A stretch of 64,000 bases of DNA, taken from positions 1 to 64,000 of the forward strand of contig CAJNDS010002727.1 of NCBI GenBank assembly GCA_905221605.1, given 5' to 3'. The stretch comes from Symbiodinium natans. Lineage: Eukaryota; Sar; Dinophyceae; Suessiales; Symbiodiniaceae. This document shows positions 11,432 to 23,989 of the stretch, piece after piece. The notes under the pieces were generated by a model, which was not told the origin of the DNA, ran no database searches, and saw only the letters and a list, made by a program, of their open reading frames with translations. Each line of letters begins with the position of its first letter. Position 1 is the first letter of the stretch. Both the position numbers and the translations under genes were made by a program.

Positions 11432-13495
11432 CTTGACCTAACATGGACGACGCATTTGGCCAACCACTGCACGGGATTCAGTCTACACAGTTACTCAGCT
11501 ATTTCCGTGGCTTCGTCCAAAGCAGGGTAGAACGATGAGATGCAGCCCTGGATTATTCGGTGCCTGTCGGAGATCGCAGCCAGGCCGGCATCGGGTGCTC
11601 AGGGCCTCGAGGTGGCGCTGAAGCCTCGGACCCAACGTCCTACCACTACTTGCCATGAACAAGTTTGAACAAGCAAGGTGCAAGCAAGGGCAAGCTCGAG
11701 ATCCCACGCTGACCATGTGCATCTACAAATATCTACAGTATGAGCTGTTGTACCAGGTTGTGGATGTTGGGACACGCGGTGCCGCGCTGTGCCAAGCTAG
11801 CTCGAGCTTTCTGCGCATCTCACCCGAGGAGCCGACGCCTTCAGCTCTTGCAGATACGAGAAGCGAGTCGCAATGGTCTTGGTGACGCGGCTTGCGCTGG
11901 GCCTCATCGAGATTTGTCACCAAAACTTTGCTTGCATTCTGCATTATAGTCGGAGATGATATACTTTGACTACAAGACCCACGACAAGGTACCCGCCCTC
12001 TTCACTTCTGAACTTTCTTCAGAACTTCGCAGCAGCTATAAGACTCCGACCCTGACAGCTGGATGGGACCAGGGTTCTCGTAGAGTTCCTGTCGCGAAGG
12101 CAACAACCCTCAATACGAGCTCCTGCGTCCCAGCGAACGACATGTGACTCAAGACCACCTGCAAGACCCCACTAAGGTTCTCACTTCTTTGGCGCAAGCT
12201 GCACGGACCTTGAAGCAATTCCGCACAACAGACAAAAATCCAGAAGGTCTAAAGGACACAGGGACAAACAACCTAGACGATTGTAGATTCGCGATCACAT
12301 GATAGATTCTCCGGACTACTGTGAATGCCGGGAAAGCGGATGTTTGTGAAGGACACACCATGCACGGCTGGCCTCCTTCCAAGATCTAAATGCTCCGCTC
12401 TCCAGCTCCACCTGCCGTTGCGCAGTTGCGCAACTTGCGAACGAAAACCAAGTGAGGATTCCGGAAGATATGGCGCTGCCGGCACAGCAGCAGAGCAGTA
12501 AATCGGCTCTCTGAGATTTTGTCTTCTAAGGGCATGTGTGAGGGCACGTGTGAGGGCATTCTTGTGACTCTCCAGGAGTTGACGCTGCTCATGCGACTGG
12601 AACTACTGAGAACTACTGCCTATTGTACCGCCCGGGCTGCCGCAGAGCCCAAAAAAAAGCAAACCGTGTGCGTCAGCCTTCTGATGCTTTGTGGCCATGT
12701 CTTATTTTACAATAAGGGCACCGAAGATGTGGCAGCACACCACACAACTTCAGCAGCTGGCAGGAACTGCGGCCAGTGACCAGACATAATAGATTCAAGC
12801 GTCGTCTTCGGAACTACTGGAGCCAATGTTTCGCAAGCAAGCATCAGCATCCTCAGCTCATACCATGTCAGCTTTGGAAAGGAATACCTGGCGCCACACT
12901 AGCGCTATCCTAGCGCCTACATTGGGGAGAGCCCGAAACCTACATATACGCATGGTGCCGCTCTGTGGCGAAGACATAAACCAGCAAGAGCGGAACTTCA
13001 TATCGCACTTTCATCAAATTTTACATACATAGTATTTTGACGTCCGCCCATATGATATTGTACATCACAGCCCTTGTGCTGCACAGTGGCCGCGTGCAGT
13101 CCATCTACTCATGCTACAGGTATATAAGCAAAGGCGACTATGGCCGCGCCATGCATACTCCCCAATCCGAGCGTCTACCTCAGGCTGAGGTGGTCATACA
13201 GTACAGGCTGGAGACAGTGATAGCATCGTCTTGCTTCACCAGATGCCATGGGACTGGGCAGATATGGCAGGGCAACGGGCAGAAGAGATGCTCGATCTTG
13301 ACTGTAGTCTCATTCCTTGCAGACGGCCTTCAAAAACCTGATGCATAGTGTTTCTTGCAGTTAGATTCTTCTATGTGCAGCTTGCAAGCGGAAGAAAGCC
13401 TTTCCTGCCCCCGCAAACTGGAATCAGCACATGCCCTTAGCAGCCTGCATCAGACCCCCTGAAAAGTTGAAAAATGACCCCGAAACCTTAACCCT

Positions 13496-13645
13496 CTACC
13501 CTCGCAGAGACTGCGCCTTGTGCGGGAAGATGCCTGGTCGAGGTCGGAAGGACTCCTTGGGCAAGGTGGGCGGCACCTGCAGGTATCTGAATTCTGCAAG
13601 ATTGGATAGGGAAGCAATCGCTGGCCAGATGAACGCCATGTCCCC
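13496..13645 (-). other. Possible exon 3' of the PFP alpha-like gene
   Basis: The frame reads GDMAFIWPAIASLSNLAEF, then YLQVPPTLPKESFRPRPG to a TAG. It sits about 0.7 kb downstream of the last recognised exon of the PFP alpha-like gene. It could be its C-terminal exon or belong to another gene; I could not match it to the PFP C-terminus. Confidence 0.25.
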
Positions 13646-14369
13646 AAAGCCCAGAACCCAATCAGCGAGTCATCGACAAGCTTGCTGAAACAGAAACAGC
13701 ATCATTTCAACATGCTTCATCGGCAGCATGTGTTCAGTTCCAAGCATGCGGTTTTGGTCGATGCATCATGCAGCCAATGCCCTCGGACTTTATGCAGGGC
13801 CCCCCCCCCCCTTGACTGTGCCATCCCTCCAGTTTAAACTGTTTGGAGGCCTTGGAGGAGCCTACTTGCTCAGAATTCCCCAAGCTGTTTTGTTTGGGGT
13901 GGTGGGACAGACTAAACCAGGGTGGCTGATTCTTGTAGCACAGTTCTCCAAGGTAGTGCACCGAATGCGAACCGCATGCGCTGAGGCTGAGGTGGGTGTC
14001 TCCGGCTGTGAAGGGATGCGAATGGTGCCTCCTGGCACCTCTGCTAAAAACGAAACATAGCCGAATGCGTTTCAAGAATTTTCAAGGTTCGGGAAGTGCG
14101 TCGTCCTCAACCTGAACTCGGCAACTGACTTCTTGCCAGGTGTTTGGCGCATAGACTCTTGGCGGCTCGCAGCTCCATTTCTCTTACGTTTGGTCAGCTT
14201 CAGGACTTGTGTGAGGTTTGCGGAGGCGGGGCGTTTCAGTTCTCCTGACATCTCGGGCTCCGTGTAGCATCTTGCAGCTCAGAATGCAACCAGATCTTCT
14301 TGGTTATACGGTTCTGTACGCTTTATTGCTTCGTCAAAGCCGTAAGCTGCGAATGTTCGTGACAGCTGC

Positions 14370-17300
14370 CTGCAGCATTGCCGTGAATGGAACGCCTCCG
14401 ACGTGCCATCCTGAATGCCAGCGGAGAGGGTGGCTGTCAACATCTCATGGAGGACAATTTTGGGGATTGTTCGCACTGCTTGGCCACTTTCTTGTGGTGG
14501 AATGAAAGAGTGAAAGTCCGAGTCTCGTGGTTCGGGTGTGCCTTCTGTGGGGCCCCAACATCGAGCAACTTCACCGGATAAGCCGTGTAGGTACAAAACT
14601 TGGGGGCCCCAACCACTGATCATACATGCTGATCTCAGCATATATATATATACACATACACACACATCTATATATATATATATACACACACACATGCAAG
14701 TATGTGTTAAGCTGGGATGGAACTCCGCGATCATCAGGCCCGGACGTTCAACTGGTTGAGCCAGGTCGGAAACCACTGCCTCTCACCGTTTCGGTCACTG
14801 GATGTCACTGGTGCAACACCAGACAAAAGCACAAACACATAATGACCCGATCCATTCCAGCCCTGGGCTGCAAACCATGTAGCCGTTGTGGCCCCTGCAG
14901 CCCAGGATCGCAGCACAGCCACCTGCCAAGACTCGCAGGGCCTTTTCTAACGTGTTGGCTTCGATTGATCCGATCAGAAGGTTTCTGAATGTCGAAGTCT
15001 GCGAAGAACAAACGAACATTCATGGAAGTCCGTCATCCCCCCGAAGCCTATAGCAGACTCCATGAGGTCGATTGGTGCTACTGGGTAGCACTCAATAGGA
15101 ATCTTGTGAGCTGCGTGATCTTACGAGTGGTCTTAGATCAAGGATTGGCAAGGCATTCGCTGCACATGACTGTGATTCCTACACTGTCCTAGATCTCCAT
15201 GCAAGGCCCACCTAGGGCATATGCATAGTCGCTGTCGAAGTCGGACGGAACTGAGCAACGTGCCTTCCGGGGGGAAAGATGATAAGTCTCTGCAGTCTGC
15301 AGCTTGCCCCCGCAAACGGTAAGGCTGCTTTCCAGCCTGGTAGCCCAGGAACTGGCAGACAGGCGAAAAGCTGCCCTTGAACGTGCCCTGACAGGCAGCG
15401 CACCACGACTGGCGGGTCAGAGTCGCTTGAACTTGCATTGTTCGTCTAGATGAGCACGGGAGTAGCAACCGCAAGACTGCGCCTGCTTCTTGCGATGCTT
15501 TAGCTCGTCTTCGACCTGTGCAGGGACGTTGCTTTTGCCTCCTCACTCTCTGTGTCCAATGGTGGACAGGACCGCTGTGCCAAATGCCTACAAAGGCAAG
15601 GGCAGGATGCCGTCTGACATGTCAGCTGCAAGGTGACCAGAGAGGGAAATCGAATTTGGTATCGTCTTATGGGTGGATACCTGGGTTTGGCGGGTGGGTT
15701 CCTTCAAAACCGAAGACTTGAGATTGGAGAGCCCGGGCCTTCCGGCAAAAGATGATGTTCAACATTCCAATTGAATGCCGGATCCAGAATTTAAGATTCC
15801 AGGGAGAGACCTTGAACCTTAAATCTTGGATCCGGCCATTCCAATGAACTTCCACATGTCTTTCCCTTTTGCGTCCAGATTGTAGGAGTTTACTGGTTTT
15901 GGTGCTTAGGAGTCCGGGCTAGCGGCTCAGGCCAGTCAGTCGGCTTTAGGGTCTGAGCGGGCCTTAGGTTTCTTGAGCCCCGAAGCCTAAACGGCGTGAA
16001 TTATCATTTCGGGTCTTGGGGTCAAGTTTGGGGTACAGGGCTTTGTACTAAACCTTAAGCTCAACGTAGAAAGTCCAAACAGAGCGGATCCTAGACTATT
16101 TAGCCCTAGAACTTTCCAGGAATATTACAACCACTGCAGCCATCTTGCGGATGCTCCCATTCGAGCCTGCCCAAAATTTCAATAGGCCTTTGAGTTTTTG
16201 CGATCGTAGGACAATGTGGAATTATTGGGTGTCGCAAAGCTAGAGTGGTGTCGGCACCATTGAAATTTCATGGAATTGTGAGTCAAACCTCGTACAGTTG
16301 AATGGGAGGCTTCGTTTAGTTTGCGATAGTTTGCGCTTTAAAGATTCGAACAATCTAAGTGGCGACGTTGAGTCTCAATAGCTTCTATCTGATTTAAAGA
16401 TTCTAGCAACAAACTTCATTCACTGTACAGCTTACCGAATAATGCAAGGGGGGGGCCACTGCTTCTGACTTGGCGTACCACCCTCCCGCCCCCCCCCACC
16501 CGCCCCACCAGCGCCCACCCGTTGCGATTTCACCGGCCGCACACTCAGAGTGCGGGGCGGACCTAACAGCTACGACTAGATGTCCTCAAAGTACCAACCC
16601 AGTGCTGCAAGCGGGGCAGTATCTCTGACTTCCACATATTCACGTTCCAAGTGGATTCAACATGACCTAAGGTTAAGGTCCTAAACAATTCTTCTGACAC
16701 GCAAGCCCTTTCTTCCTTTCTGCAACCAGCAGTTCCAACTCGGACTTTCAACCCGCTTTACTTTGCAGCTGTCCACAAGCACGCGCAAGCTTGTAGAGAC
16801 ATAAGTTGGAAGTTGCGCATAGAATCGCACAGCATGAAGTGTCGAAACATCCCGCTCTCCTCGTTGTGTTTCTGGGCTGCGAACAAGCCAGGCCATGAGC
16901 CGCTCTGTCTCAAGCTGCGACAGCTGGAGGGCAGCGTTGCTCTGCCTGACACAGCGTTGCTCTTCCCGGGACGGGCGTACGTTTTAAAGACCGATGCCAA
17001 GAATCGCCTAGCCAACAGCAGCTGCTTCTGGATAAACTCTGGAAGGCTCTGGAAGAGCGCAGCGGACCTCGCGTCTCTACTCAACTGCCCTCTGTAACAC
17101 TGCAGGCAGCGCAAACTAAGAAGGAACATGATGTTTCATAATGCAGGTTGGACTTTAACAACCAGGCATTGGCCTTGCAACTTACAAGCAGCGCCGAGGG
17201 TCCAGCCAAGTTGTTAGCTTCGGCAACACCTGGTCAGACGAGTCAGACAATGGCTCTGACTGGCTTTGGTGTACCATTCCCGAGCGGGCTCCCTTGCCCT

Positions 17301-20300
17301 GGGCATCCAGAATTGCGCTTAAACTTTCAAGCCCTCAAACGAGGGACGGGAGGATAGGTGGAGGGGCCCTTAGATCCGCAACCCCCAGTCTGATTTTGAG
17401 TCTTTATGAACCTTGTGGTGGGGGTGGGGGTGGGGGAGCAGGTGCTGGTTCAACTGCACAGCAGGAAGGGACGGAACGAATCAGCGTGATGCATGCCAGC
17501 CATGCGCTGATAGGTTGTCTCTTCTCCGTATAAACTTCAGGCTAACTTCAGGCAATCTTCTTGTCCGAATGTACCTTCTCCACGGTGCTGGGCATTGGTA
17601 GCGCCTGACAGAAACCAGGCCAACTGGACATCACATGACATCACCTGCTGAGAGAGCCAGCCTCTAGCTCAGTGATGAGGGTGCGAAACTCGGGAATGGC
17701 TGCCTGCAAAGGCCCGACAGACACTTGTACCAAGTCATCATCACACCTGTCACAGCTTTGTCGCAGCTTATTGGACAGGTGCGGACCAGCAGGCCCTCCG
17801 CCACAAGGACTGTGCCTCGAAAATAGGCAAGTTCAAATGCGACAACAAACAGCCCCGAACTGGGCTGCACCCTGGCTTAGGTCTTTGCCAAAGTTCTTCC
17901 CTGAGTTGGCACGCTCGGAGACGACCTTCAGCTTGGAGGGTGGAGCACGGTAGCTAGTGATCCGGACTGTGTGCAACATGTGAACGATTTCACAGGGCTC
18001 CCGGCATCAGCGATGTCACTCACCAGTTCCCGCAATGATGTCCGGTGCTCATCTACCTGATGTCTGTGCCCAGAAATTGGTCCAGGGGGGTGGTTGTGAG
18101 CCGCAACTTGTCCCTCTGCAAGTGCCTCCTCCGTCAGGAGTAGCAGGTTTGGCTTCGTCTCAAGCGCAACTTCCAGCGCCACATGGGACGAGGGAACCTT
18201 GCCTGCTCAATCTACTGAGCAGCGCGTGGTAGTGCGGATGGTGCACTGCTCTTGAAACATGTCTTCCAGCAATGCAGACACAATTATCACCGAACTGGCC
18301 TCCTGTGGTGGAGCCATCCATAAGCTTGAGGAAGTAATAGTACTTTCGAGCGCTGGAGCCTCGCTGCAGCTCGTCGCAGTTGCAGCTGGGACGTAGATAT
18401 TCATGGATGCAGCTTTCCTCTCTAAGTCTAAGGTCGCACTGCCACGCAGCATTGGTCAGCTCAGGCCAGCACCGTCGATGGCTGTATTGCCAACCTCTTC
18501 AACAAGAAGCAGTCAACCTCCCCGAACTTTGCCATCTAGTTCTACAACTGCCCGCCCGCTGCTGCTCAATGCCATCTTCTTGCAGCCAAGTCTGCCAATT
18601 GCGACATGGCTTTTGCACAAGAGTCGAAGCCCAAGGACCTTAGCAAGGCTGAGCAAGGCTCGTTCAAGGTAGAAATCAGCCAACTTAATGTTTTACGCGT
18701 GTTGGCAAATCTGGCCAACTTGGTTTCCCCGATTCGTTTCCCGCAAGTCGAAGCTGCAGACCCCCGATCTGGGCGAACGGAGTGTTCAGATTTTGCGCTT
18801 GCCAAGATTAACTTGCGCAGGAAAATGAACTCAAATGATACGCAAGATTGCACAAACAAACGGAAGTCAAGTCACAATGCGCTTCAACGATCTTCACTTT
18901 ACCTCTCCTTACCGCCAGGATACTGGACACAGTCACCATATCAAGGCTCTGGCTCAGGACTTTCGCGAAGACTCAAAGCAGATGGGCATAGACACACAAA
19001 GATGAGGCACCAACTTCAGAAGGGTTATGAAGGGTTTCGACTTGCAAATACAGTAGCAACCTTCCAAAGCTTGCCGGTTTTGGATAGGACTTTTGTGAGC
19101 AATGCTATAAGGGATAAGGGTGTCAATTCGGAGCAAACATGCCCGCCGGCAGAAAAGATCATGGTGGGTTATCGAAAGATAAGGTCATGTGCTGTGGGTC
19201 TCTTCAAAGTCGTTGAAGGATGTTGCAGGTCTCCTTGTATGCGGCGATGTGGCACGCATAGGCCGGGCGCCAGGCGCCTCCACGAATTCGTTCACCATGC
19301 TGCCCTCGATGCCGCAAGGAACTCCGACCACAGCTGTTTTCACCTGTTGCACATGCCTTGATTTTCTTGATAAGCGTCGGGCAGGCATGCTTCCAAAAGG
19401 ACGGCATAACAAGTAAGACTGACTGGCCTTGTTGGTCTTGAAGAACTCGGCCAGGTAAGCAGCATCCGTGTTCGTGCCTGCTGGGTGAGGCACTACAGAC
19501 ATCGAACGCCTTTTCGGATCTCCTCGGAAGGTGTTTGGAGACTTTCGAAGTCCGGGACTCCGGGCGCGCGCCGCCCACTAAGACAAGCCCGTCCAGGTTC
19601 AGCTCCTGGCAACCGACATTGGATGTCATTGGGGTAAGGAGGAGTTCCATGCAGGCCCGCTGGCAATGGGCAAAAAGACGGAAGGAATGAGCTCTGTATA
19701 GCTCTGTTCTGGGTTGCTCGACCTTCGCTTCCTGAATCTCGGGTTGAGAATCTTTACCACTTTTGGATGCCTGCCTGCTTTCCATACCATGCTTGTGCGA
19801 CCACATCAGCGGCAGATTGTGTTGCTGTGTAGCTTTCCTCGACCTGCCGCCCTGCTTGCTTACAGGCTCGCGCCGTGGTTCTTGGATCCTGAAATTGACT
19901 GTGCTCATCTGCGCACGAACGCTTAAAAATGGGCCGACCGGCAAGACCGCGCGGCCGGACAGGTAACAGGGCACCGGTGTGCACCGGTGAGGCGATTTGC
20001 GCAGTGTGAAATGTGGAGTCATGTGGAAAATTCAAGGACCAAGCTTTGATCTTCACGACCCCTCGCAAGAATTGATTCACCCCTCAGGCGTTTCCCTTGT
20101 GACGACGGAGTCTGTGAATATGCACAAATCAACTCAAGCTTCCAATTGAGTGCACAGCATTGCGTCACCATTTTGACACACACACACACACACACTCTCT
20201 CACAAAAAGGGCACTCGCCTGGCAGGCATGCATGGCGCTCTCGGACTCATCCTGCGACCAGCTACAGCGCAAGCTGCTGACATGTTTCCAATGACTCTAT

Positions 20301-20719
20301 ACCAAGAGCATCTCGTGTTGACCACAGGCCTTCGTGTTGATGCGATCGACTGTTCGCCCAAGCCTGGGGCTCCAGCACTGGGATCAATCCAAAGTGTCAT
20401 TTATAGTGAAAAGCATACTTTAATCATACTTACAATACTTGTATCAATTTACTTTTAGCCAGGCGCCAGGATGTGCTACAGGGTTAAACGGTAGAGTCGC
20501 ATGACAGAGTTCGCAGCACGATGTACTCATGCAACAATCCAGGTTCGCAGCATTTCCAAGCCACCTTGGGAGCTCAGAATGATCCGAGCAACCCTACATG
20601 AAACAGTGCTCAAGTAACGACTTAATCTCGCAGAACGACACTGCGCATTGCTGTGTAAGATGCTGCTCCTGGCCTGTTCCACGGAAAGCCTCGCACAGCT
20701 CGGGCGTGAGCTCCACTGT
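14370..20719 (-). CDS. Pyrophosphate-fructose-6-phosphate phosphotransferase, alpha(regulatory)-like, about 19 exons
   Basis: Family: PPi-dependent phosphofructokinase of glycolysis/gluconeogenesis. Exons in transcription order (approximate where marked ~): ~20674-20719 TVELTPELCEAFRGTG; ~20274-20329 TRDALGIESLETCQQ; ~19570-19605 LNLDGLVLVGG; 19428-19477 TNTDAAYLAEFFKTNK; 19276-19343 VKTAVVGVPCGIEGSMVNEF; ~18580-18638 LGFDSCAKAMSQLA; 18315-18362 SARKYYYFLKLMDG; 18114-18202 SHVALEVALETKPN; 18003-18056 DEHRTSLRELVSDIADA; 17889-17925; 17787-17815 TVLVAEGLL; 17645-17703 AAIPEFRTLITELEAGSLS; 17008-17067 ALFQSLPEFIQKQLLLA; 16881-16945 LQLSQLETERLMAWLV; 15337-15387 GTFKGSFSPVCQFLGYQ; 15212-15263 PSDFDSDYAYALGG; 14876-14922 AAILGCRGHNGYM; 14746-14779 AVVSDLAQPVE; 14370-14410 WHVGGVPFTAML. 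Most neighbours join in phase across GC-AG or GT-AG introns. The catalytic PKTIDGD block reads PCGIEGS, and TNTDAA after the GG loop matches plant alpha subunits, so it is probably regulatory. First exons and the C-terminus were not found. Confidence 0.88.
14638..14698. repeat. TA/CA microsatellite in an intron
   Basis: Runs of (ta)n and (ca)n lie in the intron between PFP alpha-like exons 14746-14779 and 14370-14410. Frames through it are artefacts. Confidence 0.9.
15763..15846. repeat. Imperfect inverted repeat (hairpin) in a PFP alpha-like intron
   Basis: The left arm (15763-15800) contains gccggatccagaatttaag and the right arm (15811-15846), reverse-complemented, contains ggccggatccaagatttaag. 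The spacer is about 10 nt. It lies in the 1.5-kb intron between exons 16881-16945 and 15337-15387. It could be a small foldback element. Confidence 0.75.
20176..20196. repeat. (CA)n microsatellite
   Basis: About ten CA dinucleotides in the intergenic/intron region just right of a PFP alpha-like exon boundary. Confidence 0.8.
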
Positions 20720-20927
20720 CTGTGCAGGGCGCGGGTTCTGCAGCTGTGCTCCACCATGCCCGACCAAACAGGCCAACGCAAGCTGCTGAGACACAAGTCC
20801 CAAAGGATTGGGGGGCGATGGGGGTTGAGGGTGTCGGCCCTTTTCCCAACCGATCCCCCAAACATCAATTGAAATACGTTAACCCCGGATGCTTCTTTTT
20901 CATATGACGAGGGCGTCGTTTTGATCT

Positions 20928-20985
20928 TAATCGCCGAGGCCACATGCCTGAGGCGTTTGGTGTAAAAGAAGAACCCACCTCCTTC
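20928..20985 (+). repeat. Dispersed repeat, copy 2
   Basis: Contains ttaatcgccgaggcc, then atgcctgaggcgtttggtgta and aaagaagaaccc, about 75-80% like the 2884-2940 copy. Both are followed within about 40 nt by a C-rich tract. Confidence 0.6.
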
Positions 20986-21540
20986 ATATTCCTAATCCCC
21001 CTGGACCCTCCCCCCCCTCCCTCCCCCTTCGGTCCGCAGGAGTCTCCCACAAAACTCCAGCCAAAGAATTGGGATCAAACGTAGTGGTCGTGTTCTTGCG
21101 GACTCTCTCCGGTATGCAGATTGGTGAGGGAAGCCTGGATTGGCAGAGGAGCCCTGATGCCACAGGCACTTCCCTCACGCACTTCTAGACCCCCCCGTGG
21201 CATGCCTGTCGCCGCCATGCTGCACCAAAGGGGCCGCTTAGTGTGAATATTAGGGGGGGCGGCCTAATCGTCCAAAGGGGAATTAAGGGGAATCTCTCTC
21301 GATTCGAGCCTGCTTCTCCATGAAGCCATGTGTTCCGCCCACGAAGCCGAGGACTTTGTTGCCAAAGTTGGGGGGCCTCAAAAATTTCATGTACAGATGG
21401 TATCGCAGCACTGCTTTCGACGCTGAATGGGTCCACATGGAGCAGAGCTCCCGACAGCATGTCCACCAAGCCACACACAAAGTCGTGACAGCCCGGCGCC
21501 TGAGCGGAAGCCAAGGAGCAGGAGTACTGCACGTGCCCCA

Positions 21541-22075
<535 letters not shown>

Positions 22076-23989
22076 ACAAAAAAAAATACCACAATCTCGT
22101 TGCAAGGAGGAACGCCGAGCATGACGGCATGGAGCAAAGACAGTTGCAAAGGGAGACCCAACCTGCCGGCCGCAGAAGACGACACCGATCCTCTTGTTCT
22201 CGATCGGAGCGGTCCGCTCCTACACGGTCGGCACGGTAGACATCGAGGCTTCTTGGGAAGAAGCTTGCGTATCTTTAATCATGACCTGCCCGGTTGAAAA
22301 CCCAGCGCAGCAATGAAACCCAAATCCCGGAACTCAACTACAAAGCCCCTCAGCAAAAACAAGATTAACTGGGGAAGCAGTCGCTTCGTCTACAAGAAAG
22401 AGGCCGCTGTTAAGAGACCAAAACCCTTCAGTCTGCTTAAACCCAAACCCGCATCAATTGTCAGTTTCGGACACATTGAAATAATCAAGAAGGAGGGTGG
22501 GGCAGGTTTATCAGTGGGAGCTTATAGGATTAAGCACAACATACAGCATGCAGTTTCAAGCCTCCGTCGGAAGGATGTCCAGCAAGGGAGCATGCACTTC
22601 CGAGAAGTAACGGGAAACGACCTCAGAGTGGGAGGTTCTGCTAGTAGGCAGGCAAAGACTGGAAGTGAAGCGTGTGCGCGTTGGCATGTGCGAAATAGCA
22701 GACTAGAACCGCCAGTGAGCCTCCGTGTGGTCATTGACGACGGTTTCCTCTCCCCGGATAACCTTGGCTTCTAGCTGCGTTCGGAGCACTTCATGTGCAA
22801 GTCGTGCGCCAACGTTCACAAGCCATCATTGTTCCGTGAGGGCTTGCTATCATCTTCCTCAGGTCCGGGCAGTGACGGCATTTCCATTGAAAGCGCTCAG
22901 CGACGCCGGGAGACGATGCTGCCTTCCCTGAGGCTTCATTGACATCTGCTGTCAAGCTTCTCAAGGCTATGTTGATGTAATTTGTTCGGGGGCATCTCCT
23001 CCGTTGTGCTCCGGCTTGGGTATCTGGCCGGAGAGGGTTCTTGAGCATTCGACGCTTTAGAGAGTACACGCTTCCGGATAATAAGCTCGACTCTCGTATG
23101 CACTTGTTGTATTGCCAACTATGTGTGGAGTCGACGTAGCAGCGACAACCAGCGACCAGCAAAGCAATAACTGTGCACCCCAAGCCCAGGAATGAATAAA
23201 ATAGTGTTGCAGCAAACTTCTGCTCAGGAATGTGCAGAATATCATGGAGTCTCGTTTCAAAAACCAGGTGCTAGATCCTCCGACGAACCATGAAGCCCTG
23301 ACTGGTGTGCGCGGCTGAGCGCCATTGCTGCAGCTCTGAGCGCAGCTTCTTCCTCAGTCACCCACAAATTTGAAACAAGGAGGCCAGCGCAACGATGGTA
23401 CTTTGCCACCACCAAGACGACACACATCCGAATGCTTCCAGTGATACAATCCTCTTGACGGACTTTCAGTCTCTGCACCTCTCTGCAGACTCTGCAAGAC
23501 GGTTTGCCATCAAGGAACGCATGCGGAAGAAAGAGGAAGTTGCCCATCCTGTCGGTTCATCAGGCCATGAGATTGCCATAAAATGCTACTAGCATTACAA
23601 CACTCGGAGTGGTCAACGCGGCAACGTCACTCCAGCATCTTTCTCCTAGTTGCGTAATGTTTCGCAGTATGCGGCCGCATGTGCCGGCCTCTTGGGCTTC
23701 TCGCTGGGGAACTCCACCGAGATCGTCCTGATGACTAGCAATGCACAGCCAGATGTGCACAGCGCAAAGTGGGACTGATGCAGCGCGAGGGTGTAGCTAA
23801 ACGGCCATGGCATCGAATGAGTTCATGAAGATGGCACCCCCCTCTCAAATGCCAAGGCTTTGAGTCGCAGAATCTCCTGCCAAGCTCCAGCTGGAGTGTC
23901 ATTGGAATGTCCTTGCGGCTTGGTGAAACCCCACTTTCTTATCTTTCTTAGTAGGCTTTCTCGGTTGGTGGGTCTGCTCACAGGGGCTC

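Larger units (their letters stand above)
5989..14369. other. 8.4 kb region without identified gene
   Basis: No complete gene was assembled. Exon-like minus-strand stretches occur at 8817-8882, about 9280-9383, about 9552-9703, 11183-11431 and 13496-13645 and are listed separately. The 10540-10660 part is pyrimidine-rich and its open frames are low-complexity. Plus-strand frames are short and show no family motif. Confidence 0.4.

Noticed and set aside
18606-19361. 251-codon plus-strand frame
   Set aside because: It lies antisense to PFP alpha-like exons at 18638, 19343 and neighbours, whose reading is supported by in-phase splicing and family motifs.
22950-23060. LSGQIPKPEHN as the N-terminal motif of the PFP alpha-like gene
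   Set aside because: Only a loose resemblance to SGGQAPGGHN, with no in-phase neighbouring exon.
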